From contig NZ_CP108070.1 of assembly GCF_036178845.1 (NCBI RefSeq), forward strand, positions 558,001 through 622,000: a DNA stretch of 64,000 bases. The letters run 5' to 3'. The notes beneath the pieces are model-generated. The model saw only the letters and a list, made by a program, of their open reading frames with translations. It was not told the origin of the DNA and ran no database searches. This DNA comes from Streptomyces sp. NBC_00271. Lineage in GTDB: Bacteria; Actinomycetota; Actinomycetes; Streptomycetales; Streptomycetaceae. The translations under genes and the position numbers were made by a program. How positions within the stretch are numbered: position 1 is the first letter of the stretch; every line of letters begins with the position of its first letter. Positions 1 to 8,150 of the stretch are shown piece by piece.

Positions 1-393
1 TGCTGGCCCGTACAGGGACCCATGCGCGGCCCGGAACCGGTCAGCGAGGCCCCCATCGTCCCGGATCACCGGATCACCGAATCGCACCATGTCGGGCGCC
101 GCGACCTCGGCGATCAACGACGGCGCCACGCACATGATGAGCCAGCGCGCAGGCCCGGAGCCGTCCGGGCCTCCGGAATGAGCGTCATCGGCGTGCAGAA
201 CGACCAACTGGCCCGGGGCCGCCCGGAACGTCGTGCCACGCCGCCGCACGGTGAATCCGGAGTCGAGCACAAGGACGACCTTGAGCTCCTCATGCACATT
301 GCCTTGGTAGGACTGGGCATGCCCCTCCACCACGACGACGTCCGAGACGTCGTCCGGCACTCGGGGAGCCGCTTGCTCATCCACTCCGGGCAT
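1..393 (-). CDS. AraC-type regulator, N-terminal sensor part, cut by window edge
   Basis: Read on the minus strand from an ATG at 393, the frame stays open to base 1 (131 codons) and runs off the window. The translation has the look of the cupin-like ligand-binding half of an AraC-family activator: a hydrophobic beta-strand rhythm, then APGQLVVLHADDAHSG, which resembles the metal-free jelly-roll loop of such sensors, then RWLIMCVAPSLIAEVA. The helix-turn-helix half would lie to the left and cannot be seen. The ligand is unknown. Family assignment is by pattern only; another cupin-fold protein remains possible. Confidence 0.6.
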   Translation of the reverse strand, partial: MPGVDEQAAPRVPDDVSDVVVVEGHAQSYQGNVHEELKVVLVLDSGFTVRRRGTTFRAAPGQLVVLHADDAHSGGPDGSGPARWLIMCVAPSLIAEVAAPDMVRFGDPVIRDDGGLADRFRAAHGSLYGPA

Positions 394-1128
394 GCTCGCA
401 ACCCTAGGACCCTGAACGCGATCGCGCTGGCCCGCGAGCGGACCCCCACCGTCATGCTGCTCCACCACTCCACCAGCGACCGCAGTTCAAGGACAAGATC
501 GTGAGACAGAATGCCGTGGCCCCTGAATGAGACAACCGAGAAAAGCGCAGTTCGCCACGGGGGGAACGGGACATTCCGAATGCGGGCCTACAGCGCCGAT
601 CACCCCGGCCGGTCTCGTCCTTGCCGATGCCCGGCTGGGTGGAGGGGGCCGTAACCGCCTGCCGGACGGCTCGTTGCTCAAGTGAGCCTGGCGACGTGCC
701 CGCCGTACGGCGCCAGGCTTCCCGTTATCCTCCGGCCAAGGGCGCCCTTACGATGATCGCCGTGACCACCCGCCGCACTCTTGGCGCCGGCCCCGAGGCT
801 CCCGCGCAGAACATCCGCGCCGCCCAGGCCGACCTTCTCGACGCACTGCCCGGCGTCCATCTGCCAGACCTCGGCGAGTTGCGAGCCCGCGGAGTCCTCG
901 GAGCCCACCCCACAGCACCACTGAGCCCCCGCCGAACCCTCGGCGCTGGCCGCACAAACGACGCGGTGCCGGATCCCTCCGCTCCGGGCGGGGTAGACGA
1001 CAGCAGACCGCCTCTCCCCGCCGTGTTCGAGCTGTCACCTTCGACCGTGCGTTCACCGACATCTTCTGGAACCCCTGATTTATGCCTGGGCAGTTCCTTT
1101 GGAGCCGTCACGCTCTGGCGGGGCCGGG
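394..1128. other. gap without a supported gene
   Basis: Several frames are open here, as expected at this G+C content, but none gives a recognisable fold, a good ribosome binding site and consistent codon use together. A plus-strand stretch around 750-900 reads like protein (ADLLDALPGVHLPDLGELRARG) and could be the remnant of something, but I cannot name it. Confidence 0.4.
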
Positions 1129-2335
1129 CTACTTGCTGCGCGAGCGCCGTCCGAAGACCGCTTGGCGCAGCGTCGGATACTGCTGGCGCAGGTCGGTGCG
1201 GCAGGAGGGGCAGTGCCGTCCGTCCTCAGGCGGGGCGAACTCGAGGTCGTAGCCGAGCGGGCCGGTGATCGGCCCTTTGCACCGCTGGCACGGCGCGGCC
1301 TCGAGGGCGGGCTCGGGTTCCGGTCAGGTTCCTGAGTCCAGCGTTCCCTCTCCACTGCCCACTCCTGTTGCCGTCGCTGCTCTGCTTCCTCACGCCGGCG
1401 GCGGCGTTGCTCGTCGCGGGCGTACCAGGCGTCATGGTCGTCGGGGTTGGCGAGGGCGTCGGGGAGGGTTTCCCACTGGCCGTGCCCGCACCGCCACCAC
1501 ACCGCAGTCCGGGGGCCGCTGGTCTGGAGGCGGTCGAGGGTGGTGAAGAGGAGGGGGATGTCGGCGTAGCCGTAGTAGCCGTCCCGTTCTTCGGCGCCGT
1601 ACCCGCCGCCGGCGCCGTGGTAGCTGCCGGACCAGACGAGCCGGGTGAGCTCCATGACGGTGTTCATGCGGTTCTTCAGGGCCTGCCGGCCGGTCCGGGT
1701 ACCGGGGTTGAAGACGACCACGACCGGCGGGTGTCCCTCCCGCCCGGTCGACGGGTACTGGGTGCGCCACACCGGACTCTCGCTGCCGAGCGTGTTCTTG
1801 GACTTCAGCCGGAAGTAGCGCAGGTACTTCTCGAACTTGGCCGCGAGGGTGTCGGCGGACTCGGTGCAGTTGTCGACCTCCACGAACAACACCGGCAACC
1901 CCGCCTCCGGCGCCTCGAGCACCGCGTCCGCGCGGACCCCGGCCCGGTTGCCCCTACTGGTGGTGAGGCTGAGGGGAACCTCGGTCGACCAGGAACCGAT
2001 CCAGCCCATCCCCTGCGGCTCCGAGCCCCGGGGAGCCGACGCCTGCTCCGTGGCCGTCGGCGTCGGAGCAGGCTGCTGGCGCGGCACGGGCCGGGTCGCC
2101 GTGGCAGGGGTGCGGGTGATGGCGATGACCGTCTCGTTGACCGCCATCGCGTGCGGGGCACCCGAACGGGCCGCACCACACACGCCGTCCCGCCCATCTC
2201 CCCGACCGGCCGGTCCAGGACCTCCGCTGCCGCGTCCAGCCCGAGCGGCGTCAGGTTCCAGAGCTTGTTGCCGTCCCGGGCGCTGCCCTCCGAGACCGCG
2301 AGACCGTGCCGGGCCAGATCCAGGGCCAGCCTCAG
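1129..2335 (-). pseudogene. replication-relaxation family protein, decayed
   Basis: Three pieces in different frames together resemble a streptomycete replication-relaxation protein, a family common on actinobacterial integrative elements and plasmids. The N-terminal winged-helix end (LWNLTPLGLDAAAEVL, EMGGTA) is in one frame. After a shift near 2190 the core follows (AMAVNETVIAI, then LPVLFVEVDNCTESADTLAAK, the nuclease-like strand). After another shift near 1300 a C-terminal zinc ribbon is visible (CQRCKG then CPSCRT), ending at a TAG at 1129. The true N terminus is missing, because an IS982 fragment abuts it at about 2335. With at least two frameshifts and a lost start it should be inactive. 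Confidence 0.7.
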
Positions 2336-2631
2336 TCCGTGTCCACGGCGAGCATCCGTATCGCATTCTTCACCAGTGGCAATGCCGCCTTGAGGCGCTT
2401 GTTGTACCCGGACTGCTGCGGCAGGTACGGGAGCATCGCGGCCAAGTGCGTGTGCGCGTACCGCAACCAGCGCGTCTCGGAATGGAAGCCGAGCAGCGCC
2501 TGCGCGACCGCGAGGGTGACCAGCTCGGCATCGGCCAGCTGCGGCGGCCTACCCATCCAACGGCTGGCTTCCAGCTCATCATCGACCTTCACGTACAGCA
2601 CGGTCAGCAGAGTGTCCAGGTCATTCGTCAC
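2332..2631 (-). pseudogene. IS982-type transposase, N-terminal fragment
   Basis: From a GTG at 2631 the frame reads VTNDLDTLLTVLYVKVDDEL and continues with RPPQLADAELVTLAVAQ and GYNKRLKAALPL, the N-terminal signature of IS982-family transposases. It breaks after about 100 residues (RMLAVDTD) exactly where replication-relaxation sequence begins. The DDE catalytic part is absent, so it cannot transpose. The element entered or recombined in the neighbouring gene and then lost its 3' two thirds. Confidence 0.75.
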
Positions 2632-2698
2632 GCAACGATCTTGGACACCCTCTGTGTGTTCCCGAACGCACCGCGAACCTGATACGGCTGGGGCGGAC

Positions 2699-3079
2699 TC
2701 AATGCCTGACCAGCCACAAGACCCGGTCCCACGACAGCAGGTGGTACACGACCAGCACACCGGCGAGCATCACGGCGAGAGTGCGGGATCCCGCCGCGTA
2801 CAACGCCGCCGCACCGCCGAAGAACACAGCCAGCTCCAGCAGGAACCGCAGCGGACCAGGTGTCGCAATCACCGTCCCCCCGGACCGGGATGCATCGTCT
2901 GGGGTGGCGAAGACTCCCCACAGCACGGCCACGATCAGGGGAACGGCAACCACGCAGACATACCGCAGGAAACCAGGCACGACAGCCCATGCCCAGAGCC
3001 CGAAGCACACCAGAGCCACCAGCTCCAACACGAACCTCACACCGAGAGACAACGGGTGAAAGCCATACCCGGACGACAT
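2699..3079 (-). CDS. YrdB / DUF2568 family small membrane protein
   Basis: A 126-residue protein with four hydrophobic segments (roughly residues 12-33, 38-56, 72-95 and 100-122), the usual architecture and length of DUF2568 (YrdB-like) proteins. The N-terminal segment LGVRFVLELVALVCFGLWAW and the later PLRFLLELAVFFGGAAALY match the family's repeated RFLLEL motif. Function is unknown in the family; location is the cytoplasmic membrane. It stands alone between the IS982 scar and the secreted-peptide region and appears intact. Confidence 0.8.
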   Translation of the reverse strand: MSSGYGFHPLSLGVRFVLELVALVCFGLWAWAVVPGFLRYVCVVAVPLIVAVLWGVFATPDDASRSGGTVIATPGPLRFLLELAVFFGGAAALYAAGSRTLAVMLAGVLVVYHLLSWDRVLWLVRH

Positions 3080-3424
3080 ACGCGCAGTTCCCTCCGTCGT
3101 AGTCCCTCCAGGATCACAGACCGCCGCACGGGAAGTTCAAGAACCACCAGATCAGACATCGGACTTATTCGTCTAGGAGCTGGCTGCATAGGAAGGTCTC
3201 CATGAAACCGGGGATTGACAGATTCACCCGCCACTGGCCCTGGACCGACGTGATCACAGGCGCGATCCATCGACTCGACGCCCTCCCAAACCCTGGCTGC
3301 CCAGCGGTAACGGCATGTCCCGACGACCTGAACCAGCCCACCGGAGCCGTGGAACCCGGCGCGCACCCGACGCGAAAGCCGGGCCCTCGCCCTGCCCATC
3401 ACCATCCCAACAAGCCGAAACGGC
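3080..3424. other. gap without a supported gene
   Basis: About 350 bases between the DUF2568 start and the hairpin at 3425. Open frames exist on both strands but look like compositional noise. The part next to 3079 should hold the DUF2568 promoter; no clear -35/-10 pair is evident. Confidence 0.4.
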
Positions 3425-3443
3425 CCGCCGGAGAAACCGGCGG
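3425..3443 (-). terminator. hairpin downstream of secreted peptide copy A
   Basis: CCGCCGG, loop AGAAA, CCGGCGG: a perfect 7-bp stem lying 20 bases beyond the stop codon of the minus-strand gene ending at 3464. No strong U-tract follows, as is usual for actinobacterial terminators. Confidence 0.55.
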
Positions 3444-3463
3444 ACCGTCACGAAAGCTCGAGG

Positions 3464-3745
3464 CTAGGATAGGCGGCAGCCATCCGGGAGGGTGCCAAAA
3501 TGACTGGCCTTGTCGTGCGCCGGGGCCGCCAACATCGGGTAACTCTTGAAACGGGGCCCCCACCACCCTTCCAGCCCTCCACAGCTGATGGCACCCTCCC
3601 GGATGCCCGCCGCTGAGGAATCCGGAACGGCCGCCACCGCGGCGGAAGCCGGGACGATGACGCCGACCGTCACGGCAGCCGAGGCGGCAAGCATTGCGAG
3701 GCAAAGGCCCCGACCCTTGGGGCCGGTGCGCTTATTGCGAATCAT
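3464..3745 (-). CDS. small secreted protein, leader-cassette family copy A
   Basis: A 93-residue protein from an ATG at 3745, preceded by AAGGAG at ideal spacing in an AT-rich leader. Residues 1-39 form a signal peptide: a positive start (MIRNKRTGPKGRG), a hydrophobic core and a VPASAAVAA cleavage region. The predicted mature part of about 54 residues has two cysteines and ends in GTLPDGCRLS. Signal peptide and 5' leader are shared with copies at 4892 and 10327, but the mature part is different after the first few residues. The twin arginine seen in the other two copies is PKGRG here. I do not recognise the mature domain; a secreted peptide of unknown role is the fair call. Confidence 0.6.
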   Translation of the reverse strand: MIRNKRTGPKGRGLCLAMLAASAAVTVGVIVPASAAVAAVPDSSAAGIREGAISCGGLEGWWGPRFKSYPMLAAPAHDKASHFGTLPDGCRLS

Positions 3746-4113
3746 GGATTTTCTCCTTATTGACACTGAGGGGATTTTTTGATGTGCTTCAGGAATCGGC
3801 CCGATGGCCAGCGGATCACTGAGTACCAAGCCAGATCGCCGCGGTTTGGTGAAATGGAGAATCCTTGGGGGGAATTCTTCCTCACCGTGCTGCCTCATTT
3901 GCATTTCCAGTGAGGCTGCACTTCAAGTAAGCCTGACCGGCGCAGTATGGTCATGTTCCGAGGATTCGGGACTTGACGGAAGCGAAAGGCATAAGGTATA
4001 GGCCCTGCGGAAGCCGCCAGTCAGCCTCTGACCGTTCCGAAGCCCGGCTTATAGCCGCCCCTGGGCGGCCGGACCGCGACAGTCGCATACCGGTGACCGA
4101 GTACGTCGACCGC
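3630..4113 (-). repeat. leader cassette copy A (promoter, 5' UTR, signal peptide)
   Basis: On the minus strand this stretch closely matches 4521-5020 on the plus strand and, more loosely, 9959-10480. Shared landmarks in order are GCGGTCGACGTACTCG, a GC-rich stretch, TCAAGTCCCGAATCCTCGG, GGAACATGACCATACTG, GAAATGCAAATGAGGCAGCA, CAATAAGGAG and the signal-peptide codons. Copies A and B form an inverted duplication around about 4114-4520. Confidence 0.8.
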
Positions 4114-4174
4114 CGGGCTCGGGACAGTCCGCCGACTCCACGCAACTCGGGACAGGCCCGGGACTCCACAAATC

Positions 4175-4297
4175 TCAGTACAGCTCATGGATGCCGGGCA
4201 GGGACCGGGAGTCGGCGGCGGTGGCCGGGGCAGTCGCCACATCCGTGATCACGTTGACACTGTCGGCGGTGCAGGTTTCGGTGACACGGGCCAGAAA
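4175..4297 (-). pseudogene. transposase remnant (IS1182-like)
   Basis: The minus strand reads VTETCTADSVNVITDVATAP then DSRSLPGIHELY, very like the internal segment TETC..D..NLITDVATT.AT..D of IS1182-type transposases. Only about 40 residues are recognisable, with no DDE residues. It sits in the gap between the two inverted leader cassettes, so a mobile element may have played a part in that duplication. Confidence 0.55.
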
Positions 4298-4520
4298 CCC
4301 TCTCCACCTGGCGGTCTGCCCCCTCGGCGTTCCTACCAGGCCTGGACGGCAAAGCCAGCGGCCACGCCACCCAGCCAGACTGCCCAATGTCCGCACGAAT
4401 GCGGTTGGACCGGCTAGTTCACGCGGAGATGTCGGGCCCCTTCGCTGGGCGGAGGAGGCCTTCGGCGTGTGCTGACGACCAGGAGGTCGGGTGAGCGGTG
4501 GTGTGCCGCACCCGGGTCCA

Positions 4521-5020
4521 GCGGTCGACGTACTCGATCACCGCTACGCGACTATCACGGCCCGGCCGCCAGGGGGGCCAAGCCGGGCCCCCGAACGGCC
4601 AGAGGCTGCCTGACGGCTTCCGCGGAGCTCCTACCCGACGCCTCCGGCTCCGTCAAGTCCCGAATCCTCGGAACATGACCATACTGTGCCGCTCAGGCTT
4701 ACTTGAAGTGCAGTCTCACCGGAAATGCAAATGAGGCAGCACGGCGAGGAAGAATTCCCCAAGGATTCCCCATTTCACCAAACCGCGGTTATCCGGCTTG
4801 GCGCTCAGCGGTCGCAACCGATCTACCGACCATCACGCCGAATTCCTGCGGAACATCAAAGAATCCCTCAGTATCAATAAGGAGAAAACTCATGATTCGC
4901 AATATGCACACCCCCGATGACACCCGCCACAAGCGACGGGGCCTTCGCCTTGCGAAGGTTGCCGCCTTGGCCGTGGTGGCCGGGGGCATCGTCGTTCCGG
5001 CTTCCGCTGCGGTGGCCGCC
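4521..5020 (+). repeat. leader cassette copy B
   Basis: Plus-strand counterpart of copy A. The segment from TCAAGTCCCGAATCC to the TTCACCAAACCGCGG region is nearly base-identical to copy A; the 80 bases just before the ribosome binding site differ more, then CAATAAGGAGAAAA and the signal peptide are again conserved. Confidence 0.8.
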
Positions 5021-5233
5021 CCCATGCCCGACTCATCGGCCGTGAACCTGTTCGACAGCCACAGCATGCACGCGCCCAACCTGCCTTCGGACAACAGCGA
5101 ATGCGTACAGGACGGGCTCCTCAAAAATGGTTTGATGGGTTGGACCTGTAACCCGGGGGACGACACCGCCACGGTGGTGGATCCGAACGGACTGAATCCA
5201 AACACGGGTACAGGACTGGATACGGAAGGATGA
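4892..5233 (+). CDS. small secreted protein, leader-cassette family copy B
   Basis: A 113-residue protein from the ATG at 4892, with AAGGAG seven bases upstream. Residues 1-43 are a signal peptide with a twin-arginine-like start (KRRGLRLAKVA), a hydrophobic core and VPASAAVAA. The predicted mature part of about 70 residues starts PMPDSSAV, has one cysteine near the middle and one near GWTCNPGDD, and ends in an Asn/Gly/Thr-rich acidic tail (NPNTGTGLDTEG). No known domain is recognised. It shares its upstream half with copies A and C and resembles copy C for about 20 residues past the cleavage site (DSH-containing segment). A secreted or surface peptide is likely; bacteriocin, signal or structural roles are all open. 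Confidence 0.6.
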   Translation: MIRNMHTPDDTRHKRRGLRLAKVAALAVVAGGIVVPASAAVAAPMPDSSAVNLFDSHSMHAPNLPSDNSECVQDGLLKNGLMGWTCNPGDDTATVVDPNGLNPNTGTGLDTEG

Positions 5234-5611
5234 GCTTCAGCGCGGGGCGACGGATTGCCTGGCCCCCGCGCCCCATCCGAAGTAACGAAGCAACACCGGT
5301 TTTTCCAGAACACCTGGCCGACGCACTCCGACGGACCGTCGGTTGCGCATAGGCCCGCACAGGCTTTTCGTGTTTGCCGTACCGTGCTCCTCCTGCCGAT
5401 TACGGGTGGTGTGCGGTGGGAGTAGAGCTGGAGCAGCGGGCGAACGAGGTGTGCGGCACGAGACCGCCGACTCTCATGCTCTCGGTAGTAAGCGGAGTAG
5501 CCGTGTGTCTAGCCGTGAACAACAGGCAAACCCTGCACTCTCAGGCACTCCGGATGCCATCCTGAAGACGAAAGAAGCAGGTAGGAGCCACGGGCTACAG
5601 ATCCAGTTGCC
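5234..5611. other. gap before the tRNA fragment
   Basis: No frame here gives a recognisable product. The sequence just before 5612 lacks the 5' half of a tRNA, which agrees with an element junction rather than an intact tRNA gene. Confidence 0.45.
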
Positions 5612-5654
5612 CTCCTAAAGCGGGTGTCGCAGGTTCGAATCCTGCCGGGGCACC
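5612..5654 (+). other. tRNA 3'-half remnant, probable attachment site
   Basis: The sequence starts at an anticodon-loop-like CTCCTAA, continues through a perfect T arm (GCAGG, TTCGAAT, CCTGC) and ends CGGGGCACCA. The anticodon would be CCT, pointing to an arginine tRNA. No 5' half pairs with it upstream and the acceptor strand seems one G short. Tyrosine-recombinase elements of actinomycetes commonly duplicate the tRNA 3' half at their junction, and an integrase remnant lies directly beside it. Confidence 0.7.
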
Positions 5655-5659
5655 AGCGC

Positions 5660-5693
5660 AAAGGCCCCGGACTGATCATGGTCCGGGGCCTTT
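5660..5693. terminator. strong bidirectional hairpin
   Basis: AAAGGCCCCGGAC, eight-base loop, GTCCGGGGCCTTT: a perfect 13-bp stem ending in a T-run on the plus strand and an A-run start that serves the minus strand. It can end transcription of the integrase gene at 5709 from the right and isolate the att site. Confidence 0.8.
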
Positions 5694-5708
5694 GATGGCA
5701 GTCGCCTC

Positions 5709-6293
5709 TCAGGCAGCAGGCAGACGACGCTTGAGTAGGCGGTCCATGTGGCTGATCGCCTCCCGCTGCGTGTCGTGCACGACGTGCGTGTAGACGTCCA
5801 TCGTGATGCTGATCTGGCTGTGTCCAAGGATCTCCATGATGACCCGCGGAGCGCCGCAGGCCGCAGTCAGCAGCGTCGCGCAGCCGTGCCGCGCATCGTG
5901 CAGCCGAACCACCCGCAGCACGGCGTCGGCAGCGACCCGCGTGAAGGACCGGTAGTCGTTCCGCGGCTCCACCGGTCGGCCGTTCCTCGTCGCGAAGACG
6001 TGGCCGTTCTCAGACCAGGCGACACCGGTGCGCGCGAACGCCTCCCGCTGCCGGAGCCGGTGCCACCGGAGCGGCGCGAGGCACAGGGCGGGCATCGGGA
6101 CCACGCGACTGCGACGGCTCTTGGGATCGTCGTCGTAGAGCATGCCCCTGCGCCGCTGGGTCTGCTGACGGACGTGCAGTACCCGGTTGTCCAGGTCCAG
6201 GTCCGACCCCTGGTGGTGGCAGACGGCCACCCCATGGTGGTCCGATGCCGCGATGCTGATGCTGATCGCGACCGCTTGCCATCTCACCGTCAT
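5709..6293 (-). pseudogene. int: tyrosine recombinase (integrase), C-terminal half
   Basis: The minus frame carries the C-terminal catalytic core of a phage-type integrase: PKSRRSRVVPMP, then LHDARHGCATLL (the HxxR box), MEILGHSQ (second His) and MDVYTHV (the nucleophilic Tyr). Total length is 194 residues against about 400 for the family. The N-terminal SAM-like and core-binding domains are missing, and the first catalytic Arg box has been replaced by out-of-register sequence (GVAVCHHQGSDLDLDN). It lies beside the tRNA fragment in the usual int-att arrangement, so this is one end of a decayed integrative element. Probably inactive. Confidence 0.8.
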
Positions 6294-6439
6294 GGCTGCT
6301 CAGGCGGCATGAAACGGAGGTCATGCGCCCTCGACCACTGCGCCGGCCTCGCCTTGACCCTGGAGGCATTCAGGTCCAGCGTGGAGATGGAGGGCCTTCA
6401 CGTCGGGACGCCGGGGGAAGTTCACGAGCGGAGTCGCCA

Positions 6440-8137
6440 ATGACCACCGCATCCACCCACCGCCGCCACAGTCGCTGCCATCCGGTGGTTCGTGCATGCG
6501 TCACCGTATCGCTGTTCGTCTGGGCAAGCGCCTGCGGAGGCGCGGCGCCGACAGCGAACCTCGCTAATGATCCGCAGCCTGCGCCCACGTCACAGGATCA
6601 TGAGGTCTCTCCCGGCTCGCTGGATCCCAGCGGCCGCGCAGCACCCTTGCGACAGGGATTGCCCGGCGACGAGACTCCGCCGCCGACCCCCCATTCGCAC
6701 GGCGGGCATGCCACCATGCAGCCCGATACCATCCCGCCGGAGGATTACGCTGTCGACGGCATCGCTCGTGTCGAGGTCGCGGCCAACGTGGATGTCGCCG
6801 TTCACTGGGTCGCGATGAACCAGTACCACTTCCCATCGATCGTCGACACGACGGCCGGCGGCACGGGCGCCTTCATCAACCCGAGCGGCACCCTGGTCAC
6901 CTCCCCCGAAGCCGTCCGACTGGACCGTGAACGCATCACCGTCTACGCGGTCAACCAGGCATGGCACCAGGCCCTGGGGGTCCCACTGCCCGCGGACCCC
7001 TACGAGCACATGCACGTGCCCGGCAGACCCAAGCTCGAAGCGGCCGTCAACGCCTGTTACCGGCTGGACAAGCCAGGGAAGCACTGTGCCGTCACCATCA
7101 CACCCGAGATCAAAGTCCACCCCTACACCGCGGCCGACAAGCCGCCGACACTGACGGCGGCCCTTCTGTCGACCTCGGGCTCGGTGGCGGTCCTCTCTGC
7201 CGCCATCCCCGGCAAGACGGCCACCGTCGCGCTCGGACCGGCCCCCCAGGCCGGCAAACCCTGGACGGCGATCAGCTGGCCGACCACACCCACCGCGAGA
7301 GCCAAACCGGCCACCGTGCAAGGACGGTACGCCGCGAACAGATCGGTATCGGCCCAGGATATCGCCACACTGCGCACGCGCCTGGGAACCGGGATGTCCG
7401 GAGCGGTTCTCGTGAACGCTCGCGGTGCGGTGACCGGCATGCTGAGCCCCACCGGCCACTCGGTGGATGTGGTGCCCCCCGACCGGATCACCGAGGCGCT
7501 GGACAAAGGCGGCGTACAGTCCGCACGCGGCCCTGGCGACTCCAGCATGGCCAACGGACTGAGGCTGTACGCCAAGCACGAGTACCGCCACGCCGCGACG
7601 TGGCTCCACAGCGCTGCGGACGACACGGGACAAGGCGCAGTGGCCGTCCGCTATCACGAGGCCGCGCATGCCAACTCCGGCACGCCCGCCGACAAGAGCG
7701 ACGAAGTCGACGCGCACACCGGCCACAACCCCGCCGCCTCCGGCACCAACTGGACCGTGATCGGGCCGATCATCGGACTTATCATCCTGGCGGTCGGCGC
7801 GCTGGTGTTCGCCCTGAGGCACCGTCGACTGCGTCTGGCCGAGGAGACGGCTGCGGCTGGTCCGTCGCTCGCCGACGCCAGGGCCACGTTGGTTTCCACA
7901 TTGTTCCGGGGATTCAGAGCGGCAAAAAACGAGCCGGCCACGGCTCCAATCGGCTCCCCACCCTCCGCCGGGGAGGATCGCGAGCGTTCGGCGCCCGACC
8001 AACCGGAGCCGTACCAGGAAGAGGACGCCGCAACGCCGTCGAAGACCCAGGGCACCTACTGCGCACGGTGCGGCGCCTTCCTCTCGCCCGGCGACCGTTT
8101 CTGTTTCGCCTGCGGCGCCGCCTCCCCCAGACGCTGA
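6440..8137 (+). CDS. secreted trypsin-like (degenerate) domain, TM helix and zinc ribbon
   Basis: A 565-residue protein from ATG 6440. Residues 1-32 look like a signal sequence ending at a possible lipobox (WASACGG). A serine-protease-like beta-barrel follows: GTGAFINPSGTLVTSPEAV near residue 142 aligns with the trypsin G-T-G-F-hydrophobic pattern, but the catalytic TAAH is replaced by TSPE. GMSGAVLV near residue 318 keeps the Ser-Gly pair of the GxSGG box. Around residues 437-460 there is one membrane helix (GPIIGLIILAVGALVFALR), and at the C terminus a four-cysteine zinc ribbon (YCARCGAF, FCFACGA). Topology is outside sensor, inside ribbon. It ends 13 bases before a receptor kinase gene, suggesting one operon. 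Peptidase activity is doubtful because the His is missing. Confidence 0.7.
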   Translation: MTTASTHRRHSRCHPVVRACVTVSLFVWASACGGAAPTANLANDPQPAPTSQDHEVSPGSLDPSGRAAPLRQGLPGDETPPPTPHSHGGHATMQPDTIPPEDYAVDGIARVEVAANVDVAVHWVAMNQYHFPSIVDTTAGGTGAFINPSGTLVTSPEAVRLDRERITVYAVNQAWHQALGVPLPADPYEHMHVPGRPKLEAAVNACYRLDKPGKHCAVTITPEIKVHPYTAADKPPTLTAALLSTSGSVAVLSAAIPGKTATVALGPAPQAGKPWTAISWPTTPTARAKPATVQGRYAANRSVSAQDIATLRTRLGTGMSGAVLVNARGAVTGMLSPTGHSVDVVPPDRITEALDKGGVQSARGPGDSSMANGLRLYAKHEYRHAATWLHSAADDTGQGAVAVRYHEAAHANSGTPADKSDEVDAHTGHNPAASGTNWTVIGPIIGLIILAVGALVFALRHRRLRLAEETAAAGPSLADARATLVSTLFRGFRAAKNEPATAPIGSPPSAGEDRERSAPDQPEPYQEEDAATPSKTQGTYCARCGAFLSPGDRFCFACGAASPRR

Positions 8138-8150
8138 GGACCCGATCGCG

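Noticed and set aside
621..1268. A 215-codon plus-strand frame
   Set aside because: Low-complexity Ala/Arg/Gly composition, no start signal and competing frames of equal length on both strands; typical of high G+C noise.
5581..5654. A complete tRNA gene
   Set aside because: The 5' acceptor strand, D arm and 5' anticodon stem are absent, so only a 3' half is present.
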